NCBI RefSeq assembly: GCF_000420025.1
Contig: NZ_ATUD01000011.1
Coordinates: 62,001 to 126,000 of the forward strand
Origin: Patulibacter americanus DSM 16676
GTDB taxonomy: Bacteria; Actinomycetota; Thermoleophilia; Solirubrobacterales; Solirubrobacteraceae
DNA: 64,000 bases
Direction: 5' to 3'
The position numbers and the translations under genes are program-made. Within the stretch, counting starts at the first letter, position 1, and each line of letters starts with the position of its first letter. Below are positions 58,112 to 64,000 of the stretch, one piece after another. The notes below the pieces were generated by a model. That model was given only the letters and a program-made list of their open reading frames with translations, was not told the origin of the DNA and made no database searches.

Positions 58112-59103
58112 CAGAAGTACCCCTGGGCCTTGCGGTCTTCCATCGCGGCCTCGGACACGCGATCGTCGGCGCGGGTCTCGCCGCGCTCGGTCACGCGGGT
58201 GGCGGCGATCTCGGTCACGACCTGCTCGAGCGTCGTCGCGGTCGACTCGACCGCTCCGGTGATCGTGAGGTCGCCGACGGTGCGGTAGCGGACCGACAGC
58301 GTCTCGACGGTCTCGCCCTCCTGCGGCTGCAGGAACGGGGACACGGCGTAGAGCATCCCGTTCCGGCGCACGACCTCGCGCTCGTGGGCGAAGTAGATCG
58401 ACGGCAGCTCGAGCCGCTCCTCGGCGATGTACTGCCACACGTCGAGCTCGGTCCAGTTCGAGATCGGGAAGACGCGCACGTTCTCGCCCTGGCGTAGGCG
58501 GCCGTTGTAGAGGTTCCAGAGCTCGGGGCGCTGGTTCTTCGGGTCCCAGCCGCCGAAGTCGTCGCGGAAGCTCATGATCCGCTCCTTCGCGCGGGCGCGC
58601 TCCTCGTCGCGGCGAGCGCCGCCGAAGCACGCGTCGAAGCCGTGCTCCTCGATCGCGTCGAGCAGCGTCTGCGTCTGCTGCTGGTTGCGGGACGAGCCCG
58701 GGCGGGCCGGGTCGTAGCCGTCGGCGACGCGGCCCTGGTCGATCGTGTCCTGGACCTGCGCGACGATCAGCCGCTCGCCGAGCTCGGCGGCGCGGCGGTC
58801 GCGGAACTCGAGGACCTCGTCGAAGTTGTGGCCCGTGTCGACGTGCAGCAGCGGGAACGGGAACCGGCCGGGCCGGAACGCCTTCTCCGCCAGCCGCAGC
58901 AGGACGATGGAGTCCTTGCCGCCCGAGAACAGGAGCGCGGGGCGCTCGAGCTCGGCGGCGACCTCGCGCATCACGTGGATCGCCTCGGACTCCAGCGCGC
59001 GGAGCTTGGAGAGGCCGGCGGTGGCCGGTCCCGTCGCGTGGAGCGGCCGCGGCGCCGCCGGGGCGGGGTGGACGGGGGAGCCGGCGGCGGGCGTCGGACT
59101 CAT
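58111..59103 (-). CDS. cysD: Sulfate adenylyltransferase subunit 2
   Basis: This 330-residue catalytic subunit of ATP sulfurylase makes APS from ATP and sulfate. PP-loop motif ALLFSGGKDSIVLL, then LLHVDTGHNFDEVLEFRD, DACFGGARRDEERARAKER and FPISNWTELDVWQYI are diagnostic, and the C-terminus ends DRKAQGYF as in the family. An N-terminal Pro/Ala-rich stretch of about 28 residues is extra. It overlaps cysH and cysN by 1 nt each, so the three genes are tightly coupled. Confidence 0.96.
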   Translation of the reverse strand: MSPTPAAGSPVHPAPAAPRPLHATGPATAGLSKLRALESEAIHVMREVAAELERPALLFSGGKDSIVLLRLAEKAFRPGRFPFPLLHVDTGHNFDEVLEFRDRRAAELGERLIVAQVQDTIDQGRVADGYDPARPGSSRNQQQTQTLLDAIEEHGFDACFGGARRDEERARAKERIMSFRDDFGGWDPKNQRPELWNLYNGRLRQGENVRVFPISNWTELDVWQYIAEERLELPSIYFAHEREVVRRNGMLYAVSPFLQPQEGETVETLSVRYRTVGDLTITGAVESTATTLEQVVTEIAATRVTERGETRADDRVSEAAMEDRKAQGYF

Positions 59104-59825
59104 CAGGCGTCGTCCTGGTGCAGGCCGCACTCGATCTTGGCGGAGCTGATCCAGCGGCCCTCGCGCCCGGCGCCCGCGGCGGTGCACGGCTCGCAACCGA
59201 TCGACGCGTAGCCCTGGTCGTGCAGCGGGTTGTAGGGCAGGCCCTCGCGCATCACGTGGTTCCAGACGTCCTTGTCGGACCAGTCGGCCAGCGGGTTGAC
59301 CTTCACCAGGCCGAAGGCATCGTCCCACTCGACCTTGCGGGCGTGGGCGCGGGCGGGCGACTGGTCGCGGCGGATGCCCGTGGTCCACGCGTCGAGCTTG
59401 GAGAGGCCCTCGCGCAGCGGGCCGACCTTGCGAATCCCGCAGCACTTCGACGGGTCGCGCTCCCAAAGGCGATCCCCGTGCTCGGCGGCCTGGGCGGCGA
59501 GCGTCGGGCCCTGCCAGCGCTCGATCTTCGTGTCGTAGCGCGCCTCGGTCTGCTTCCACAGCTCGTAGGTGGCGTCGAACAGCACGCCGGTGTCGAGCGC
59601 GAAGACCCGCGCGTCGGGGTTCGCCCGGAAGATCAGGTCGAGCAGGACCGCCTCCTCCTTCTGGAAGGAGCAGGCCAGGGCGATCTGCGGGTGGTACTGC
59701 TCCATCGCCCACCCGACGACCTCGGCCGCCGAGGAGGACTCGAGGTCCGGGAGGTCCGGCACGGCGGGTGCGGCCGGCGGGGCGGCCGGTCCGGCGGTCT
59801 GGGCGCTGTCTGCGGTCGAGCTCAT
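59103..59825 (-). CDS. cysH: APS reductase with Fe-S cluster (CysH)
   Basis: This 240-residue reductase makes sulfite from adenylyl sulfate using thioredoxin-type electrons. Unlike the enterobacterial PAPS reductase it has the 4Fe-4S ligands: KCCGIRK (two adjacent Cys) and GCEPC. The C-terminal ECGLH motif with the catalytic Cys is present, as is REGRW. This pattern marks APS-specific enzymes and matches the lack of an APS kinase gene nearby. The N-terminal 28 residues are Ala/Pro-rich and probably disordered. It is the first gene of cysHDN and follows cysI by 120 nt, where a TAGTTT element on the minus strand may be a -10. Confidence 0.94.
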   Translation of the reverse strand: MSSTADSAQTAGPAAPPAAPAVPDLPDLESSSAAEVVGWAMEQYHPQIALACSFQKEEAVLLDLIFRANPDARVFALDTGVLFDATYELWKQTEARYDTKIERWQGPTLAAQAAEHGDRLWERDPSKCCGIRKVGPLREGLSKLDAWTTGIRRDQSPARAHARKVEWDDAFGLVKVNPLADWSDKDVWNHVMREGLPYNPLHDQGYASIGCEPCTAAGAGREGRWISSAKIECGLHQDDA

Positions 59826-59945
59826 CGCGGCGATCCGTCCGGGAGAGGGTGGCCGCCACCGGCCGAGGCGCGACAGCGGACGACCAAAACTAGCAAACCA
59901 CGGTCAGGATTCAGAACAATCGGACGGACCGCCGCACGATCCCCT

Positions 59946-61715
59946 TCAGTCGTTGAAGTGGCGGCCTTCCTTGACCTCGGCCACGAACCCCGCGCGGATG
60001 ACGAAGTCGCCGAACCGCTCCCCGGGCTGCCGCTCCTGCGCGTAGCGCGCGAGCGTGTCGTCGAGGACCTCCATGATCACGTCCTCGCCGACGTTCTCCC
60101 GGACCATCTTGTTCAACCGTTCGCCGTGGAAGCCGCCGCCGAGGTAGAGGTTGTACTTGCCGGGCGCGCGGCCGGTGAGCGCGATCTCGGCGATGTACGG
60201 GCGGGCACAGCCGTTCGGGCAGCCCGTCATCCGGATCGTGATCGGCTCCTCGGTCAGGCCGTTCTTCTCGAGCAGGCCCTCGATCCTCGTGATGAGGTCG
60301 GGCAGATAGCGCTCGCTCTCGGCCATCGCCAGCGCGCAGGTCGGCATCGCGACGCACGCCATGGAGTTCAGGCGCAGCGCGCTCCTGCCCTTCTGCGGCG
60401 TGTTCGTGATCGCGTGCTCGGCCAGCAGCGCCTCGATCGCCGGGCGGTCGACCGGCGCGATGTCCGAGAGGATCACGCTCTGGTTCGGGGTGAGCCGGAA
60501 GACGCACTTCTCGGTCTCGGCGATCGCCTTCAGGCCGTCCATCAGCGGGTGGCCGGGACGGTTGATGACGCGACCGTTCTCGATGAAGAGCGTGAAGTGC
60601 TCCAGGCCGTCGTCGCCCGTCGTCCAGCCGAGCTGGTCGCCGTTGGCCGTGAACTTGAAGGCCTTCGCGGGCGCGAGCGGGACGCCGAGGCGCCGCTCGA
60701 TCTCGCCCGTGACGAAGTCCAGGCCCTTGTCGTCGATCGTGTACTTGAACCGCGCGTGCGAGCGGGTGACGCGATCGCCGTAGTCGCGCTGGACGCCCAT
60801 GACGGCCTCGATCGTGGGCAGCAGCTGCTCCACGTCGATGTAGCCGATGACGTCGCCGAGGCGCGGGTAGGTCTCGGGCGCGCGGTCCGTGCGGCCCATG
60901 CCGCCGCCGATGACGACGTTGAAGCCCTTGAGCCGGCCGCGGCTGGCGATCGCGACGAAGCCGAGGTCCTGGCTGTAGATGTCGATGTCGTTGCTCGGCG
61001 GGACCGCGAAGCCGATCTTGAACTTCCGCGGCATGTACTGCTTGCCGTAGAAGGGCTCCTCGTTCTCGCCGCGCGGCTGCGCCGGCTTCTCGCCGAACCA
61101 GACCTCTTCGTACGCGCTCGTCTTGTGGATGACGTGGTCGCTGGCGATCTGCGCCTGCTCGTAGACCTGCTTGTGGAGCTTGGAGAGCCCCGGGTGCACG
61201 CCGCTCATGACCGTGCGGGCGACGTCGCCGCAGGCGGCCTTCGAGTCCAGCCCGACCTCGCGCAGCCCGAGCATCACGTCGCGCAGCGCGGTCCGGTTGA
61301 GGTAGTGGAACTGGAACGTCTGGCGGGTCGTCAGGCGGAACTGCTCGTTGCCGTACGTGCGCCCGATCTCGTCCATCTTCAGCCACTGCTGCGGCGTGCA
61401 GACGCCGCCCGGCATGCGGCCACGGAGCATGAACGTGTAGTAGGGCTCGAGCTTCTGCAGACGCCGCTCGTCGCGCTGGTCGCGGTCGTCCTGCTGGTAG
61501 ATCCCATGGAACTTCATGAGCTTGTTGTTGTTCTCGTCGACGGCGAGGGTGATCTCGTCGATGAGGTCCTCGGCGATCGAGCCGGCGAGGTAGTCGCTGT
61601 TGAACTTCAGCCGCTCCTCCGGCGCGAGCTTCTCGAGCGGCTGGGAGATGTCTCGGCTGCGGTCGACCTCGACCGGGGCAGCGGCGGGGCTGGTCTTCGT
61701 CATCTTCGTCGCCAT
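59946..61715 (-). CDS. cysI: Sulfite reductase hemoprotein (NADPH-type, CysI)
   Basis: This 589-residue siroheme enzyme reduces sulfite to sulfide with six electrons. FHGIYQQDDRDQRDERRLQKLEPYY (part), MPGGVCTPQQW, RLTTRQTFQFHYL and the Fe-S/siroheme ligands CVAMPTC (C-x5-C) and TGCPNGCARPY (C-x3-C) match CysI rather than ferredoxin-dependent NirA, in sequence and in context with cysJ. ATG at 61713-61715 is used; MTKTS four codons later is an alternative. It lies 20 nt after the cysJ stop on the same strand. Confidence 0.95.
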   Translation of the reverse strand: MATKMTKTSPAAAPVEVDRSRDISQPLEKLAPEERLKFNSDYLAGSIAEDLIDEITLAVDENNNKLMKFHGIYQQDDRDQRDERRLQKLEPYYTFMLRGRMPGGVCTPQQWLKMDEIGRTYGNEQFRLTTRQTFQFHYLNRTALRDVMLGLREVGLDSKAACGDVARTVMSGVHPGLSKLHKQVYEQAQIASDHVIHKTSAYEEVWFGEKPAQPRGENEEPFYGKQYMPRKFKIGFAVPPSNDIDIYSQDLGFVAIASRGRLKGFNVVIGGGMGRTDRAPETYPRLGDVIGYIDVEQLLPTIEAVMGVQRDYGDRVTRSHARFKYTIDDKGLDFVTGEIERRLGVPLAPAKAFKFTANGDQLGWTTGDDGLEHFTLFIENGRVINRPGHPLMDGLKAIAETEKCVFRLTPNQSVILSDIAPVDRPAIEALLAEHAITNTPQKGRSALRLNSMACVAMPTCALAMAESERYLPDLITRIEGLLEKNGLTEEPITIRMTGCPNGCARPYIAEIALTGRAPGKYNLYLGGGFHGERLNKMVRENVGEDVIMEVLDDTLARYAQERQPGERFGDFVIRAGFVAEVKEGRHFND

Positions 61716-61735
61716 GGGGTGAGGGTGGGCGGGAC

Positions 61736-63718
61736 TCAATACACGTCGAGCAGGTAGCGGTGGTCGCGCCCCAGCTCGTTCAGATACTCGTCGGCGGCCT
61801 CGGGGTCGAGCCCACCGTGCTCCGCCACGATGTCCTTCAGCGCCGCGCGGACGCCCGGGGCCATGGCGTCGGCGTCGCCGCACACGTAGATGCGGGACCC
61901 CTCCTCCAGCCACGCCCAGACGTCGGCGCCCCTCTGGCGCAGGCGGTCCTGGACGTAGGTCTTCGGACCCCGCCCACCCGCTGCGTCGCGGGAGAACACC
62001 GGGTCGAGCCGCGTCAGGACGCCGTCCTTGAGCAGCGTCTGCCACTCGACCTGGTAGAGGAAGTCGCTGCGGAAGTTGCGCTCGCCGAAGACGAGCCACG
62101 AGCGGCCGGAGGCGCCGCGGGCCTCGCGCTCCTGCATGAACGCGCGGTACGGCGCCACGCCGGTGCCCGCGCCGACCATGATGATCGGCGTGTCGTCGTC
62201 GGCGGGCAGGCGGAAGTGCTCGTTCTGCTGCACGTAGACGGGGACGGTGGCGTCGTCGTGGAGGAGCTGCGCGAGGTGCCCGGAGGCCACACCCGTGCGG
62301 CCCGTCTCGTGCAGGTCGTAGCGGACCGTCGAGACCGTCAGGTGCGCCTCGTCGGGCGCCGCGGCCAGGCTCGAGGCGATGGAGTAGAGCCGCGGCTGCA
62401 GCGGCCGCAGCCCGGCGACGAGCTGCTCGGCCTCGATTCCGGGCACGGGGAACAGCCGCACGAAGTCGAGCACGTGGTGCCCGCGGAAGAACGCGGTGCG
62501 GGCCTTCGCGTCGCCGGCGCGCAGCGCCTCGAGCTCGGCCGAGCCGGAGAGCGTGGCCCACTGCTCGAGGAACCGCGGCGTCGCGGCCGTGATCTCGAAC
62601 CTCTGCGCCAGCGCCTCGCCGAGCGGGAGCTGCCCGCCCTTGACCGGCACGGGCGTGTCCGCCGAGAGCGAGAGCTCGCCCAGCAACGTCTCGACCAGCG
62701 CCGGGTCGTTCGCGGGGACGACGCCGAGCGCGTCGCCCGGCTCGTACGTCAGCCCGGAGCCCTCGAGGGAGAGCTCGACGTGGCGGGTCTCCTTCGTCGA
62801 CCCGCGGCCCGTGAGGACCACGTTGTCGAGGACGGACGCCGGGAAGGGGCGCTTCTTGGAGTAGGCGGGGGCCTCGAGGGTGGCGGTGGCCGACGCCCCG
62901 CTCGCCGCGGCACCGTTCACCGCCGCCGCGCCGTTCGGGCCCGTGCCGCCGGGCGCGACGCCGTTGACGCCGCCCGCGGCCGCGCCGTTCGGGCCGCCGG
63001 CGTCCGTGGCGCCCCGCTCCGGGGCGATGCGGCCGGCGGCGTCGGCGATCCAGGCGGCCGCGTCGTCCTCGTAGTCCACGTCGCAGTCGACGCGGTCGAT
63101 CAGGCGCTCGCCGCCGAGCTCCGCGAGACGCTCGTCGAGCAGCCGGCCGGCCGAGCAGTAGTGCTCGTACGTCGAGTCGCCGAGGGAGAGGACGCCGAAC
63201 CGCACGCCGTCGAGCTTCGGGGCCTTGCGGCCCGCGAGGAACTCGAAGAAGCCCACGGCGTTCGGCGGCGGATCGCCCTCGCCGTGCGTGGCCGTGACGA
63301 CGAGCAGGTCCTGCTCGTCCTTCAGCGCGCGCGGCTTGTAGTCGGACATGTCGGCGACCTTCGCCTCGACGCCCTGCGCCTTCGCGGCCGTGGCGAGCTC
63401 GCCGGCCAGCTCCTTCGCGTTGCCCGTGTCCGTGCCGAAGAGGATCGTCAGCGTGCGCGCGGCGGGCGCGGCCTCGGCGGGGGCGGCTCCGGGCGCCCCG
63501 GCGGACGCGCCGTTCGTGGCGGCCGACGCGCCGTCCGCGGTCGCGGCGCCGTTCTGGGTCGCGGCGTCCGGTGCGGCGAGCGCCGATGCGGCCCCGGCGT
63601 TCGCGAGACCGGCGAAGTACCCGCTGAGCCAGATCGTCTGCTCGCGGTCGAGCGTCGCGGCGAGCCGCTGGACGCTGTCCCGTTGGTCGGGCGTGAGGGT
63701 CGGGATGAGAGCGCTCAA
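61736..63718 (-). CDS. cysJ: Sulfite reductase flavoprotein (CysJ)
   Basis: This 660-residue diflavin reductase passes electrons from NADPH through FAD and FMN to CysI. REQTIWLSGYFAGL is the typical CysJ N-terminus and supports the TTG start at 63718. The flavodoxin domain (about 90-240) has LFGTDTGNAKELA and TATHGEGDPP. The FAD part shows RLYSIASS, and the NADPH part GAGTGVAPYRAF, VFGERN and the C-terminal YLLDVY. Two Ala/Gly/Asn-rich linkers (about 45-88 and 235-280) with NGAA repeats are unusual additions. The rare TTG start may limit expression. No upstream riboswitch was recognised. Confidence 0.94.
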   Translation of the reverse strand: MSALIPTLTPDQRDSVQRLAATLDREQTIWLSGYFAGLANAGAASALAAPDAATQNGAATADGASAATNGASAGAPGAAPAEAAPAARTLTILFGTDTGNAKELAGELATAAKAQGVEAKVADMSDYKPRALKDEQDLLVVTATHGEGDPPPNAVGFFEFLAGRKAPKLDGVRFGVLSLGDSTYEHYCSAGRLLDERLAELGGERLIDRVDCDVDYEDDAAAWIADAAGRIAPERGATDAGGPNGAAAGGVNGVAPGGTGPNGAAAVNGAAASGASATATLEAPAYSKKRPFPASVLDNVVLTGRGSTKETRHVELSLEGSGLTYEPGDALGVVPANDPALVETLLGELSLSADTPVPVKGGQLPLGEALAQRFEITAATPRFLEQWATLSGSAELEALRAGDAKARTAFFRGHHVLDFVRLFPVPGIEAEQLVAGLRPLQPRLYSIASSLAAAPDEAHLTVSTVRYDLHETGRTGVASGHLAQLLHDDATVPVYVQQNEHFRLPADDDTPIIMVGAGTGVAPYRAFMQEREARGASGRSWLVFGERNFRSDFLYQVEWQTLLKDGVLTRLDPVFSRDAAGGRGPKTYVQDRLRQRGADVWAWLEEGSRIYVCGDADAMAPGVRAALKDIVAEHGGLDPEAADEYLNELGRDHRYLLDVY

Positions 63719-64000
63719 CGTGGTCGGGGTGGAGGGGGTTCGCGCCGGACGGGCGCTCTGCGCAACGGCCGGACCGTCGATACCTGGTGAATCGGGTCCG
63801 AGTTTGGCAGATTCGCTGGGCGATCCGGCCGGTCGACGGCCCGGGCGCGCCGGCTCCCACGGGAGCGGGCGATCGGGGAGGGACCTCGGGACGACGATTG
63901 TCCCCCACCTGCGCCCCGGCCCGGGTGACGAAGTGGAAGGCCACCGGACGGAATGGAATGGATGGGACGGCGCCCCGCGACGGCGGCCGCGGTGGGCTCG

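Noticed and set aside
63719-64000. SAM or other sulfur riboswitch before cysJ
   Set aside because: No conserved SAM-aptamer core is visible. The region contains only ordinary GC-rich DNA and a possible promoter and is cut by the window edge.

Overview
The window is a very GC-rich, gene-dense stretch of a chromosome. Every long reading frame fits an actinobacterium. My best guess is Thermoleophilia (Solirubrobacterales, Patulibacter-like). The grounds are the giant 'FtsH plus surface protein' pair, actinobacterial families such as ABATE, DUF4395, PF06475 and DrrAB-type ABC transporters, a fused biotin carboxylase/BCCP, and many start codons placed 6-8 nt behind a TANNNT -10 box, as in actinobacterial leaderless mRNAs. 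The lineage is inferred from gene content and is not proven. No rRNA, CRISPR array, insertion sequence, integrase or replication origin was seen. There is one tRNA (Phe, GAA).

Layout. 1-5.3 kb: partial hydrolase, L,D-transpeptidase, ArfB-like rescue factor, a two-gene Fluc fluoride channel, small unknowns. 5.3-12.3 kb: ftsH overlapping a 1668-residue surface protein. 12.5-18.7 kb: tRNA-Phe, M23 peptidase, DUF4395, a DUF1998 repair helicase behind a LexA-like box, PF06475 and DUF1348 proteins. 18.8-27.2 kb: two DrrA/DrrB-type ABC exporters, one split by a convergent gene, among SnoaL, MBL, HAD and ABATE proteins. 27.7-29.7 kb: sucCD. 29.9-32.8 kb: an AT-richer foreign-looking three-gene operon (sce7726-like nuclease fold, sce7725-like protein, HEPN/RES toxin-like protein). 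32.8-35.4 kb: ribH, an aminotransferase, DoxX. 35.6-40.0 kb: GntR regulator diverging from an NRAMP-pxpABC 5-oxoproline operon. 40.1-45.1 kb: DtxR/MntR regulator, gpsA, pyk, MhqO-like dioxygenase. 45.3-51.0 kb: two-component system, a 45-residue Arg-rich peptide gene, an ABC exporter and a kinase. 51.1-56.7 kb: a membrane-anchored unknown, SDR, acyl-CoA carboxylase alpha subunit, two paralogous lipoproteins, DoxX, a LuxR-type regulator. 56.7-63.7 kb: cysJ-cysI-cysH-cysD-cysN for assimilatory sulfate reduction.

How genes work together. CysD/CysN make APS, the Fe-S type CysH reduces it to sulfite, and CysJ/CysI reduce sulfite to sulfide. PxpABC hydrolyse 5-oxoproline to glutamate, and the gene order suggests the NRAMP-type carrier serves that pathway under the divergent GntR protein, whose likely operator fills the promoter spacer. 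The histidine kinase/response regulator pair faces the peptide-exporter-kinase genes across a shared region with 11-bp spaced half-sites, so I treat these as one possible regulated unit.

The best candidates for undescribed biology are the sce7726/sce7725/RES cassette (possible defence or toxin module) and the two-component/Arg-rich peptide/ABC exporter/kinase locus. Regulatory observations include leaderless promoters at 21 genes, two near-identical SOS-type promoters, an operator shared by a DoxX gene and an MhqO-like gene 10 kb apart, and repeated small tandem duplications just downstream of stop codons.
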